From positions 16,708,082 to 16,772,081 of the forward strand of contig NC_067207.1 of NCBI RefSeq assembly GCF_026262505.1: a stretch of 64,000 nt of DNA, in the 5' to 3' direction. This DNA comes from Trichomonas vaginalis G3 (lineage: Eukaryota > Parabasalia > Trichomonadida > Trichomonadidae). The notes beneath the pieces were generated by a model, which did not search any database, had not been told where the DNA came from, and saw only the letters and a program-made list of their open reading frames with translations. This document shows positions 1 through 10,824 of this stretch, piece by piece (the stretch's first letter is position 1; each line of letters starts with the position of its first letter). Made by a program: the position numbers and the translations under genes.

Positions 1-3
1 AAC

Positions 4-2832
4 TCAAAATTCTGGTAGGTCCAATGGATCCGTTGTATCTGCGATGCTGTCATTGCCAAGAACTTCGTCTTCGACTTGAGCATAAATCGCTCTTGCTTTT
101 GACGAAGTTTTTCTACTGGAAATGATGAAGTTCTTTATTGCCGTCCTAAAATCTGCAGGAACAGAAGCTGTTTGTGTCATAATTTGTCCGAAATTATTTG
201 CATTTTCTTCCGAAACGTGTTTAAAGTCCTCTCTAACTCTTTCACTTATATAATTACTCATTTGTTCAGCATCTGTTGCGGATGTAATGATATTTATCAA
301 CACTTTTGTACTCAAATTAAATAATGGAACGTGTGCGCTGTCCAAAGCGACGCTCATCATTTCCTGTAGCAAGAACTTACCGAAATTAGTATGTACAGCC
401 TTTCCGAAACCATCTTCATCGCTCAAAGTATGAGAACAATCGTCTAATAAATCTAATAATCCATCCAATCCAGAAATCGATATCATTTCTTCTGGTCTCT
501 TAATGCATTCAACGAGAAGAACTAAAAGCTCTTCAAACAAACCGCAACTCCTTACAAACTCAATTTGAAGTAATTTTCCTAGAAGTTTCGCGTAACTTGC
601 AATGATTTCAGGGGATTCGCCTGATATCAAATCTTTGGTCGCTAAAACAACATTTTCAACAAATTCCGGATCAAATGGAATATTTAGCTGATTGTTCGGA
701 TCGTTTTTGTTGAATTCAATGATCTGACCAATTAATGTTGTAAAGCAATCCAAATCTATCGGAAGCTTGAGAGTATCAGGCGAATTTAAGAAATCATTGA
801 TAACAACTTCAACAAGACTAGGAACGCATTGCGCGTCTGCATGTACTTTAAAGAATGATTCAACTAAACCAAGAATTCCTTCTCTTACAACTACAGAATT
901 TTTATCCGGATTTCCTATCAAAGAATTCAAGAGTTCAATCGCTTTGGCAATGACTCCTTCGACTTCTGGATAAAACGCTGTATCCGAAATCAATATAACC
1001 TTTGAGAAAACGGCAATCGGAGTTAAAACTTGGGAAATATCGATATCATTCTTACAAGCAGCTTCCCAGGCAGCTACAGGAGGAACAAGAAGCCTTGATA
1101 TCATCTGCTGTTTGATGGAATCTTCTGTATGAGTGATTAATGTTGCTGCCGCTTGGTAAAACGTCGGAACTAAGCTTGGATCCAAGCTCATGCATAGGCT
1201 GTTGGAGCTTTCAACTAATTCTTCAACAAAAGCTGGTTGGCCGGGTTTAAATGGCTTAATTAACAAAGAATAACAAGTTTCTGCAACTCTGTTGAGACAA
1301 GATACAGAAACATCTTGTAATTCTTGATGTTCTTCACCGCAAAATGATAATGCTCGATGAACAATGAATCCAAGCTGTTCAATATTATTATATAAATATC
1401 TTGTATAGTTTGAACAAAGATAAACATACGCGCAGGCTATTTCCGCTCCGCCCTGCCCATTTTCAAGTAGATCTGATAAGTATTGTAAGCAATTTCGGAT
1501 CAATGAATCTTCAACTGGAGGAATAAAGGCTCCAGACACAGCAGCTATTGACCAACAGACTCGTAATAGTTCATGTGGATTTTCTGCTGATTTGAGCTTC
1601 TCTAGAAGCAAAGATGCGCAATAATCTTTTACAAGCTTCGCCAAATAGTTCAAAGCGGCTCTCATGCTTTCATGTATTTGCTGTGAAGCCTCCTGAAGCT
1701 CTCGTGGTGGATAATCAGGCGGTTGCTCCATTTGATCAACCATTTCGCTAAACATTGTAATTAAAAGGGACGGAATTGGTTGAACAGAGCTTTTCTGCAT
1801 GAAAAAGTATCTTGTGAGATCAGCGATACAGTCAACGCATACTCTTTTCGTATCTTCTGATTTTGATAATTCCAAAATCCACTGAACGGCTAAAGTAGGA
1901 GCGCCAAGCATCTCACCTTGTAATAGGCAGCATCCGTCGAGTGTTAAAAATGCTGCAACTGTCTCAGCGAGTTTGAAATTATTTGTACTTTCTTCAAAAT
2001 TGATAACTTCGTTAAGAGCTCCGACGACTTGGTCGAATAAATCGCTAAAATCATTGCTCGCGACGGAATCAGGGTGTTCTGCTATAGCTTGCAAGCAAGA
2101 TAAAGCTGGATCTCGTAAATCTGGGTTTTGGATCATTGCTAAAGCGGCAGGAACGATATCTGACGATAATACTTCACTTATTTCGAGCCATCTAAGGAAA
2201 TGTGATAAAGTTGTTAAAGCTTGAGTTGATGCTTCTTCATTTCCTGCTTGTAAGATCTCTTCTGCATGGGCAATCACAAGACCAACATCATGCGATAAAG
2301 CAGCTTGTAATTCGTATGTTCTGTCGCTAGTTAATGTCGTAGAATCGATCGCATCATCGGAGAGCTCTGCTAAAACCTTCAAACAGTTAACGCAAGATTG
2401 AGGAGTTTTCTTTGATGCATTCATATAATCGCGAATAAATGATGGCCATGCAGCTGGCCACTCATTTTTAAGAATTTCGACTAAACATCTATTTGCTTGA
2501 GAAACAATAAAAGGTTCACAATCTTGATTAACTAGATCTATCGTAAGATCGAAAAAATATTGTCTGAAATAGCTTTGTTCCTCTTCATTTAAACTTTCCC
2601 ATTTCTTTTTCACTCCATCAATAAAAATATGTAGCATCACAAATTTTGCATGCGGAGATTTCGATTGTTCGAGTATTTTCGTGACATTTAGCCATGACTT
2701 ATCCATGTTTTTGAATTCGTTAATTAATAAATTTGCTTCTTCTTGTTCTGCAGTGTTATTCGTTGAAAGATATGCCAGCCTTTCGAAAGCCTGGACATCT
2801 AGATTTTCTCCATCTGGGAAGAGAGTTTCCAT
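4..2832 (-). CDS. XPO1: Exportin-1 (CRM1), nuclear export receptor
   Basis: A 942-residue alpha-solenoid of the importin-beta superfamily that should carry leucine-rich NES cargo out of the nucleus with Ran-GTP. The N-terminal part (about residues 20-150) follows the importin-N/Xpo1 pattern, including the block ILKNEWPAAWPSFIRD, which closely matches ILKQEWPKHWPTFISD of animal CRM1. Collinear similarity continues through the middle (FLRWLEI near residue 215, VPTFYQAAATLI near 560) to an acidic C-terminus. It is somewhat shorter than the usual 1,050-1,080 residues. Start and stop both lie in the window. In the cargo groove the segment LQDVSVSC aligns with human VQDMACDTF, which puts Val510 where human CRM1 has Cys528. 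Family assignment is firm from memory of the animal sequence; the Cys-to-Val reading depends on a hand alignment. Confidence 0.9.
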   Translation of the reverse strand: METLFPDGENLDVQAFERLAYLSTNNTAEQEEANLLINEFKNMDKSWLNVTKILEQSKSPHAKFVMLHIFIDGVKKKWESLNEEEQSYFRQYFFDLTIDLVNQDCEPFIVSQANRCLVEILKNEWPAAWPSFIRDYMNASKKTPQSCVNCLKVLAELSDDAIDSTTLTSDRTYELQAALSHDVGLVIAHAEEILQAGNEEASTQALTTLSHFLRWLEISEVLSSDIVPAALAMIQNPDLRDPALSCLQAIAEHPDSVASNDFSDLFDQVVGALNEVINFEESTNNFKLAETVAAFLTLDGCCLLQGEMLGAPTLAVQWILELSKSEDTKRVCVDCIADLTRYFFMQKSSVQPIPSLLITMFSEMVDQMEQPPDYPPRELQEASQQIHESMRAALNYLAKLVKDYCASLLLEKLKSAENPHELLRVCWSIAAVSGAFIPPVEDSLIRNCLQYLSDLLENGQGGAEIACAYVYLCSNYTRYLYNNIEQLGFIVHRALSFCGEEHQELQDVSVSCLNRVAETCYSLLIKPFKPGQPAFVEELVESSNSLCMSLDPSLVPTFYQAAATLITHTEDSIKQQMISRLLVPPVAAWEAACKNDIDISQVLTPIAVFSKVILISDTAFYPEVEGVIAKAIELLNSLIGNPDKNSVVVREGILGLVESFFKVHADAQCVPSLVEVVINDFLNSPDTLKLPIDLDCFTTLIGQIIEFNKNDPNNQLNIPFDPEFVENVVLATKDLISGESPEIIASYAKLLGKLLQIEFVRSCGLFEELLVLLVECIKRPEEMISISGLDGLLDLLDDCSHTLSDEDGFGKAVHTNFGKFLLQEMMSVALDSAHVPLFNLSTKVLINIITSATDAEQMSNYISERVREDFKHVSEENANNFGQIMTQTASVPADFRTAIKNFIISSRKTSSKARAIYAQVEDEVLGNDSIADTTDPLDLPEF

Positions 2833-3637
2833 TGTTTACGAAAGGAGAAATGCTTTCAATACTTTACATCACTTTTTTTGTAAATTATTCATTGATTTTT
2901 GTCAACAACACAAATTAATATTGTCATGCATTTAATACATATGATAATAAATAAAATAAGTGAGATGATAATTCAAAAGTGACGGTTAGCACTTCCCAAC
3001 TAATTTTCTAATAACACGATTTACATCGTATCCCCTTTCAATATAATAATTTGTGAGGTATTAGTTTTTTGTATGAACGATCAGAATTTTGATTTCTATG
3101 CTAAAGAAATGTATTGGATAAGAATTAATGCAACAATTGTTGAAGACATTGCAAACCGAATCCAAATAGTGTAAAATAAACAAAATTTTTTATTAATCCA
3201 AATTTCTTCCTTTGGTGAGAGAGGGTCAAAGTTGCTATTTGTCACTTTTCCACAAGAATATAATGGGGAAAAAGTTATCATATAGTTGATCTCATTCACT
3301 GAGGTGAGAGATGCATGTAGTGTAATGTGATAAACAGTGGGATTGCTGCTCTAAGTCCTAGGTTCGAGACACATTGACTTCATTTTTCTCTTTTTTATTG
3401 ACGTAAACTATTCAATTTTTGTGTTCTCCATTCAAATTTCAGAATTTTTTTTGCAGATTTCACGCTACATTCGAAGTTACCTTTTGTAACAACCACCACT
3501 GCCTACAAAAGACGAAAGTGTGTCACGATTTCACCCGGAAATCCGACGGTTGTTTAAGAGTAAGCACTTTTGGCACCTACTCTTCCTTTGGTTTATATCG
3601 CTCTTTTGCAATGAATCGAATAACATTTAATTCAGTT
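2833..3637. other. Intergenic region with one tRNA-like patch
   Basis: About 800 bp between exportin-1 and a hAT-like MITE. Apart from the tRNA-like patch at 3310-3387 I see only AT-rich sequence. Short open frames here have no coding character. Confidence 0.5.
3310..3387 (+). other. tRNA-like (pol III-like) relic
   Basis: The stretch holds an A-box-like TAGTGTAATGTGATAAACA, a possible anticodon arm (GGATT...AGTCC with an oversized 9-base loop) and a B-box-like GGTTCGAGAC at 3361-3370, with T-runs just beyond. The T stem and acceptor stem do not pair, so it is not a working tRNA as read. It may be a tRNA pseudogene or the head of a tRNA-derived SINE. Confidence 0.3.
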
Positions 3638-4688
3638 TAAGGGTTTCGTTTTGCGAAAAAATGTACAATACACAATTTCGCTAAAAAACATTTAGCTAGC
3701 AATTTCGACCTTTGACTCCACTCAAGACGTCACTTTTTTAATTTTGCGGTATCATATTTTTGGAAAATCTTTATGAATATTATATAAAAAGGTCTCTTTA
3801 ATATCTATATTTCATATTTTTATCGATTTTTAAAGTTGTTGCGAAAAGTATTCAATTATTTTTGCTATTTGGTCGGGTAAATGTCAGATTTGCGACATTT
3901 TCTGATATGATATTCAGATTCTACGTTGATAATAATGCTTATAGAACCCTCTTGCTATTGTGTCAAAATTGCGAAACCGATAGCAAAAATATCTCGCAAT
4001 ATCAAAATTGAGATATTGAGTGAATTATGCATTATAGAGATTAAAAATCTGATTTGTGAAAACATCTCATCAGTTTCTAGCTAATTCAAAAATCTTTACT
4101 ATCTTATTCGATTAAAATGAAAAGGGAATAGTTTCATTATGCTTTAAATGACAGCCTTATAATATAATCATAGTTTTCGCTCAATATGCAGCATTTTTTT
4201 TTCGAAATCTATGGTCAATATCCTAAATACTGATTGCTTTGCATTCATATCTCTTACATTTTCTATACCCACATCACTATTCATTGCTATTCCTATCTTT
4301 TTCATTTTTGTTTGTTTCTCATAATTTCTCAAAAACATGATAACTTGATATTTGTAAATATCATACTTTATAACGTAAATAAGAACTTGACCTATTAAGA
4401 AAAGCAGTAATGAAAAGAAAATCTGAAATTCATAAAAATTACAAGTTTCTGATGACAATTAGCTTAATTAAACCAGGTACAAGATTATATAATTGTATTT
4501 TCTATCCAATTATCCATATAATATCTTATCCAGAAAAAATAACTTGATCAATACCAAATGATTTTTTAACTAGTAAATAAAGTATTTTCTTTACACACAC
4601 ATTGTATATCATAGTTTTTTTTGGTTTCGCAAAACATCCAAAAACAAATATGCTATAAAAGTGACAATTTTAGCAAAACGAAACCCTT
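3638..4688. mobile_element. hAT-like non-autonomous DNA transposon (1.05 kb MITE)
   Basis: The left end TAAGGGTTTCGTTTTGC is matched in inverted orientation at 4673-4688/9. The flanks show ATTCAGTT at 3630-3637 and again at 4689-4696, an apparent 8-bp target duplication (7 bp if the terminal T is paired). The YARNG-type end and 8-bp duplication are hAT hallmarks. The interior is AT-rich and holds no transposase-like reading frame, so it would need an enzyme in trans. Confidence 0.65.
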
Positions 4689-4696
4689 ATTCAGTT

Positions 4697-5082
4697 CGAT
4701 ATAGGAGGAGGTAAAATACACTTCAATTGATCATATATTAAAATTGAATAAGATATTCTAAAAAAAGGCATTTCGTTTTTACTCATGGTAGTATTACTTT
4801 AACATTCGACTGCGCAAGAACTATCGTTAAAAATATGATTCTTGTTAAAGAAAAAATAAATAAATAAGAATCATTTAGGCAATTTCTAATATGTTTTCAT
4901 CTTGGAAGTAGTAGATTATATTCACATACACCAATGAAAGGTGGAATAATAAAAGATTTAAGGTAAAAAGTGTCAAAAAATATTAATAAACATATATTTA
5001 TTGATGCCTTAATATCAAGTGGACTTTCAAAAACATCACTACTTGTATGCACTGTATTCAGCTGTAAATAATTTTATTTATG
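4697..5082. other. Intergenic, nothing recognised
   Basis: AT-rich sequence between the MITE and the ankyrin relic. I see no gene or repeat. Confidence 0.5.
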
Positions 5083-5932
5083 CTACAATTTTATATATGC
5101 CCATTGAGATAATAAATATACAATAATAAAAACAATGACTCCGATTTCTTTATTAAATCTCCAACATAAAGAACGGAGATGATCAACCTCATCGAGCTTC
5201 GCTCCATGATTAATCAGAAGTTGAGTTATTCTTTCGTGTTAATCCTAATTCACCTACTTCATTGACATTTGCTCCATTAGAAATGAGGATTTCTACCATA
5301 TGGAAATCAGCAGAATCAATAGCGTGGTGAAGCATTGTATTGCCATTGGGATCTTTCGCATTGATATCTATTCCTTGTGAGGTGAGAAGCTTTATTACAT
5401 TATTAGCATGCCTATTCATTGATTTTAATAGAGAATTTTTTCCAATGCTATCAACTGCATTTATATTTGCACCATGAGAAAGAAGGAGTTCTGCTACTTC
5501 TGCACTATCAGAAAGAGATGCGTACATAAGAGGAATCTCATCACCGTTATTTTGTGCGTCGATATTTGCTCCGTTCTTAATAAGAATTTCTGCAATTTCT
5601 GTGCAATTAAATGATGCTGCAAAATGTAAAGGAGTAATCTTTAATTCATTCGTATCTTTTGCATCTGCACCATGTGAAATAAGATATTCACAAAGAGATG
5701 GAATGAGAAAATTCATTGAATTAACTAATGAAGATTCGAAATGTTTTGCTTCATCTATGTAAATAGAAAAGGCTTCATAATTATTAAACTCACAACAATC
5801 ATGTAAATTTATTTTTAATTTGTATTCGTTTTGAAAAAATGCAATCATATCGATATTGTGAGAAATATCGCGACATCTGTCAAAAATATTGATTTCAATC
5901 ATATATACAATTAAAAATATGACAGGCAACAC
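5083..5932 (-). pseudogene. DUF3447/ankyrin-repeat protein, broken
   Basis: The main open part (5210-5932) reads as the end of a DUF3447 region (FNNYEAFSIYIDEA, then PSLCEYLISHGAD) followed by about four ankyrin repeats with ITPLHFAA and AEILIKNGANIDAQ-type motifs. The frame ends near 5210, but a second frame continues to 5083 with INHGAKLDE, then a hydrophobic helix IGVIVFIIVYLLSQWAYI, so a frameshift/deletion near 5215-5235 separates the last repeat and a C-terminal membrane segment. The N-terminal half usual for these roughly 500-residue trichomonad proteins is also absent. It is paralogous to the relic at 7492-8056. Confidence 0.7.
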
Positions 5933-6157
5933 TTGCTCTTTAATTATTTCATGCTGCCTGACTTAAAAGTCATTCTGAGGAATAATTTGAGGATTTTTCA
6001 TATTTTCACAGCTGAATACACGCTAAATTATCTTGTAATTTATTCTCATCCCTTCGTTTTTGAAATTTATACAGATGTTGAAGCTCTGTCACTATTCATA
6101 TCCTTATTTATCTGGGTTTTCATGCACCACTAATCTCAAGTGAATTGCTATAAAAAA

Positions 6158-7087
6158 TTATTTTTTAGTGAATAATACTGGACTATCAAAACAAGTAAAT
6201 GAAAATAAACTTAAGACTTTATAAGTTTTCGGATGTTTCCTTTTTATATTAATATCTGGATTTATGCAAAAAAAGAATTTGTTTTCGAATGAAGATGTAG
6301 TCATATCTGACATAAAAATTTCTCTCCCTGCTTGAAAAGTTGATAATGAGTCAGATATTGTTCGGAATATATAAATGCTTGCATCATGCACAGTAGCATA
6401 ATATAGAACTACACCCCTTCGACAATTATCCTTAATAATGCAATCTTCTATATAAAGAATTTCGTCAGAATTACCATATATAAAAATAATTCCTCTATAT
6501 GATTCCATTTGCGAGTTATTGATGATGTTTGATCTATTCATCATGCCAAATGTATCAGAGAAAAATACTGTGCTATACCTTGTTGAATGGCAAGAATCAA
6601 TACAACAACAACTAACATTAAGAACACTAGAAAAACCTCCTTGAAAATTTATTGCAGAGCCCTCATCAGATTGACATCTAGAAATGTTGACTGCTGAAAT
6701 TTTTAATGCCATATATCTTTGATAGCATATACCTCCATTCTTGCTTTCGCAATAGGAAATAGATCCTTGGGTGATTGTACAGCTACTTCTTTCACTGTGG
6801 ATAAACTTGTTGTCTGAGATATTAAAGGAATAAAAGCGATTATGAACAATATCATTTTGACCCCAAATGTATATGGTACCATTACCGTCAGAAAAATGAT
6901 TTTCATCTGATAAAAAGTAAAGAAAGTCTTTTTCGATTTGGATTGCATAGTCAGATAAAAATTTAAAAATCGAATTATAAACGAAAGCATTTTCTGTAAA
7001 TGAAATGCTTGAATTAGTTCCTGTAACAGGTACTGGACATGAGATATTAAAATATCTTTTCCAAATCTCATTAAGGGTTGAATCCAA
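6158..7087 (-). pseudogene. Beta-helix-like surface protein, no proper start
   Basis: A 309-residue open frame rich in Ser, Asn, Cys and short beta-strand-like units (GSISYCESKNGG, NISRCQSDEGSAINF, NIINNSQ), resembling right-handed parallel beta-helix or Pmp-like surface proteins of trichomonads. The frame is open up to a TAG at 7125-7127 but contains no ATG before DSTLNEIW; the only candidate near 7087 is TTG. The same family at 49762-50682 also begins without an ATG at the equivalent place, so either both copies have lost the 5' end or the true start lies elsewhere. No signal peptide or membrane segment is visible. Function unknown. Confidence 0.5.
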
Positions 7088-7110
7088 ATAATTTCTTTCA
7101 AATGAAAGTC

Positions 7111-7491
7111 CTGATCTTTTTGTCTAGAATTATATTAATGTTCCATTAGTGAGATCAATTAATTAATGCCCATAATAGTTGCTTTATTCATTAATAGTAT
7201 GGGAAAACAAAAGTTTTTATGAAAAAAGTGACAAAAATGATAGTCGTGCCTTTTTTATAATGTAATCAAAAATAAAGAAAATCCGACATTCTCGCATACT
7301 CATGTTTAAACTCAATTTGGACAATTTTTCTCCTAAGTCTTTAGTTAAGCATTTGATGATCAATTTTATCTAAATTCTTAATAAGAGACTTTTCGCAGGC
7401 TAGAAACGGCGAAGGTAAACTTGAAAATCATATTGAAAAATCATAAATACATATATTTTTATCTGCAATTCCCAGCATTTCTCCGATTTTT
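7111..7491. other. Intergenic, nothing recognised
   Basis: AT-rich sequence between two broken genes; no signal seen. Confidence 0.5.
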
Positions 7492-8056
7492 TTAGTTATT
7501 TCGGATGTTCTCCAGAGAATCGTAGATTTGATCATATATACTGAATTGCGCGCCATGATTTTTAAGAAGATTCACTATTTCTGTATGCTTATATTTCTTT
7601 GCAATCTGAATAGGTGTATTTTTAAGTGGACCTATTGTATTGATATTTGCTCCGTGAGAAAGAAGGAGTTCAACTATTTCTTTGTTACCGGATTTCGAGG
7701 CATAAAGTAGAGCAGTATTTTTATGATCATCTTTTGAATTTATATCTATTCCATATGAGATTAGAAGTTATGCCACATTTTTCTCATTATTATCGACTGC
7801 ATTTGTATTTGCACCATGAGAAATAAGAAGCTCCGCTGTTTCTTCACCCTCCATACGAGATGCAATTATGAGGGGAGTTTCTCCATCATGATTTCGTTCT
7901 TCGATATTTCTTCTGTTCTTAATAAGAATTTCTGCAATTTCTGTACAATTACAAAACGCTGCAGAAAGCAAATGAGTATTTCGGCAAAAATCTGTTTTGG
8001 AAATGGCATCATAAGAAATAAGATATTCATAAAGAGGCGGAATGAAAAAATGTGTT
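7492..8056 (-). pseudogene. Second ankyrin-repeat gene, broken
   Basis: Reading from 8056 the frame gives IPPLYEYLISYDA, CTEIAEILIKNRRN, TAELLISHGANTNAV, then an in-frame TAA at about 7769, then continues in the same frame with LLISYGIDINSKD, IVELLLSHGANIN and ends ENIRNN at 7492. It is therefore four to five ankyrin repeats with one internal stop and no N-terminal region. CTEIAEILIKN is shared exactly with the relic at 5083-5932, so the two are diverged duplicates lying either side of the beta-helix relic. Confidence 0.7.
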
Positions 8057-8177
8057 TAATAAACTAATGAATTAGGGTAATATTCTCTTTGAACTAATGA
8101 AGCCTTTTTGGTTCCAGATTGCATATGAACTAATTTTTTTTCCTCATTTAACCCCTGAGACCAAGCTTCTTCTATCG

Positions 8178-8184
8178 TCATTTC
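8178..8184 (+). promoter_or_regulatory. Initiator-like motif of the kinase gene
   Basis: TCATTTC fits the trichomonad initiator pattern TCAYTW and lies about 28 bp upstream of the kinase ATG at 8206. Confidence 0.4.
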
Positions 8185-8205
8185 TTCAACTTTTATCCAA
8201 AAAAT

Positions 8206-10533
8206 ATGTGTGAATCTGTTGAAGAAATGGCAGAAATGTATAAAGAATATCTAGTCGAATACGATGATTTCGAGATACATGATACAATCGGCTCAGGAGG
8301 CTTTAGTGAAGTATTTGATGCAACATTTATCCCAACAGGCCAAAGATGTGCTGTTAAAAAGCTGAAATTCAAAGAAATCAAGAACGACGAATTCAATTTA
8401 TACTATCGTGAAATCGAAGTTTTGACAAAATTAAATCATCCATATTGTCTTAATCTGATTGGTTTTTCAGTTCATCGTCCATTTATCATTGTTACGGAAC
8501 TTCTTCAACGTGGTTCTCTTTATGATGCTTTGAGATGGAAGGATCCAGAGAAACCATTAAATGGATCACAGAAAACCATCATTGCCATGTGTATTGCAAG
8601 TGGTATGGAGCGTCTACACAAACTAAATATCATACATCGCGATCTCAAATCACTAAATATACTTTTAGACAACGACAAACTGCCAAGAATTATTGATTTC
8701 GGTTTATCAAGAGAAGTATCAGAATCTGATGCCATCATGACAATGCAGATAGGTACTCCGCATTGGATGGCACCTGAACTTTTCTCTTCTCAGCCTTATT
8801 CATTCAAAGTCGACGTTTACTCTTACGGAATGCTTCTTTGGGAGATGCTTACCAACAGTTCTCCTTTCAAAGGCAAAACGGCAGCCCAAATCATGTACGA
8901 AGTAGTTGAAAAAGGCGCCAGACCCGCAATTCCAAACAGATGTCCCTCATCCCTTAAAGCAATGATCAATGCGTGCTGGGCACAAGATCCAGAACAAAGA
9001 CCTACATTCCATCAGATATACAAAGCCTTCTCAAACGGAAATGTTGCATTTGAAGGTTCAAAACCAACGAAAGTAGACGACATTGTACGTAAGAACCAAG
9101 CATTATTCATGACTAGAGGTGAATTCGCATCCCAATACTCCATGAAAAGCAGAAGAAAACTACATTCGATGAGTAGTGATTCACAAAAGTTCAATTTGCT
9201 ATCTGATGTCGATTCCGCGAACTTCGAATCAACCTTCCAACAGATTGTAAGTCATTTCTCACAAGAAATGGCTGGAAGGTTCTTTTCCGCGATGAAAAAC
9301 ATATTGAAACAAAAATTACAGACAAACCAGCTCTTAATTGTCCTTAGGGGTATTGAAAAAGTGATTTCCTCCGATCAAAAAGTATACAAATTCTTTATCA
9401 ACTCCGAAATTTACCAAAAATTTTACTTTGACGTGCCGGAAATCGCTGAACCGCTGTTTGGAATATTCCTCATGCTGTTTACGATATCTCCTACTAGTGT
9501 TACCCGTGAAAATATGGATTGCATCAAAAATTATATTTCTATTTGCCCTGAAAAGGTTTTGAGACTTCTGAATATCATTACATCGCATAAGAAAATCCCT
9601 TCAGGACATATTTTGTTCGCAAAAGCTGTAGATATCATTTTTAATAACGCAAATGATTTTATTTCGGCCGGATCGAGTCGCCACGTGTTGCAATTGATCT
9701 ATTCATTGAGAAAGCAAATCAGAGAGTTCAAGAATAACTCTTCTTATAGTTTTGAGCGAGTTTTGCAAATTGTTCTCGATAATTTAGATGATAACAGCGA
9801 ATACGCCCTTGATATCATCCTTAATGACCCTAAAATAAAGATATCTATCTCTCCAGAGACGATATCTTCACTCCTTCATAACGAAAAACTGATTGATAAA
9901 ACATTATCTGCCATTATCCAAATGGATCAAGATTTGCAGGACAACTCATTATTGGCATTGATAAACTATGCCAAGAAATCGAAGTTTGCCTGTCTAACTC
10001 TTTGCCAGAGATGTTTAAATGAACAAATCGCGATAAGGATGGCCAATCTCGGCAAAAACTGGTTGCTTGAGGAACTACCAGACCTGGATGGTACAATAAG
10101 AATACTTTTGGTCATAATGCAACATGAAAATGCCAGGCAATATCTTCCTGTCGAAGTTTCTCATCCGTTGTTGGCCGCTGTTACTCCGAAACACATAAGA
10201 TACATATATCCAGCGTTTATGAAGCTTTCCGTCACTCAAGAATTGTTGAATTCCCTTGGAAACGACTTTTTGGCAAAATACTACTCAGTTGCATTCCGAA
10301 ATGGACCGGAACTGATCATAACCGCTTTATCTATTACAGATAAAATAGCAAGATGTGGATTTTTCAAAGGATTTGTCGGAATTATCCACTATATTAAGAA
10401 ATTATTGGAAAATGAGAAATGGAAGAGTTACGCAATACCTACTATTGCAGAGTTATCCATGTTTGACGAGATGAAAACTGAATTTGCCAAAGAAAACATC
10501 GAATTTCCTAATGATTTATCAAAACTCTTTTAG
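8206..10533 (+). CDS. TKL-family protein kinase with long helical C-terminal region
   Basis: A 775-residue protein. Residues 22-285 form a complete kinase domain: glycine loop IGSGGFSEV (28-36), ATP-binding Lys51 in CAVKK, HRDLKSLN with catalytic Asp146, DFG at 164-166, and APE at 189-191 followed by KVDVYSYGMLLWEML. The HRDLKSLN and GTPHWMAPE motifs place it in the tyrosine-kinase-like group; it should be a cytosolic Ser/Thr kinase. Residues about 290-775 are helical and leucine-rich with no recognised motif, probably an ARM/HEAT-like solenoid, an arrangement common among expanded TKL kinases of trichomonads. The start at 8206 has an initiator-like motif upstream. All catalytic residues are present, so it is likely active. 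Substrate unknown. Confidence 0.9.
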   Translation: MCESVEEMAEMYKEYLVEYDDFEIHDTIGSGGFSEVFDATFIPTGQRCAVKKLKFKEIKNDEFNLYYREIEVLTKLNHPYCLNLIGFSVHRPFIIVTELLQRGSLYDALRWKDPEKPLNGSQKTIIAMCIASGMERLHKLNIIHRDLKSLNILLDNDKLPRIIDFGLSREVSESDAIMTMQIGTPHWMAPELFSSQPYSFKVDVYSYGMLLWEMLTNSSPFKGKTAAQIMYEVVEKGARPAIPNRCPSSLKAMINACWAQDPEQRPTFHQIYKAFSNGNVAFEGSKPTKVDDIVRKNQALFMTRGEFASQYSMKSRRKLHSMSSDSQKFNLLSDVDSANFESTFQQIVSHFSQEMAGRFFSAMKNILKQKLQTNQLLIVLRGIEKVISSDQKVYKFFINSEIYQKFYFDVPEIAEPLFGIFLMLFTISPTSVTRENMDCIKNYISICPEKVLRLLNIITSHKKIPSGHILFAKAVDIIFNNANDFISAGSSRHVLQLIYSLRKQIREFKNNSSYSFERVLQIVLDNLDDNSEYALDIILNDPKIKISISPETISSLLHNEKLIDKTLSAIIQMDQDLQDNSLLALINYAKKSKFACLTLCQRCLNEQIAIRMANLGKNWLLEELPDLDGTIRILLVIMQHENARQYLPVEVSHPLLAAVTPKHIRYIYPAFMKLSVTQELLNSLGNDFLAKYYSVAFRNGPELIITALSITDKIARCGFFKGFVGIIHYIKKLLENEKWKSYAIPTIAELSMFDEMKTEFAKENIEFPNDLSKLF

Positions 10534-10824
10534 AGTTGATTTATTTGTTTTATTCAAATAAAATATTATACTGTTTGTTTGTTACGTATTTAATTTAAGA
10601 GATTATTTTTTCATAACAATATTTTCAGAAAAAATGAAGCTAAAACATATGTAAAGATTTTTAACTGTTTATTATTTAATGATATGTCCAATAATTAACT
10701 CAATAAAAATGAGATCCAAATTAATTATTCAATATTTATTGGTTTATTTATAATAATTGGAAGCGTTTTCGTTTTTATCCTGTTAGGAGATGACCATAGT
10801 TCCAGTATTTTGCCAATCTGTTAT

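Noticed and set aside
8193-8396. Minus-strand frame over the kinase start
   Set aside because: It is antisense to a well-supported kinase domain and has no family resemblance.
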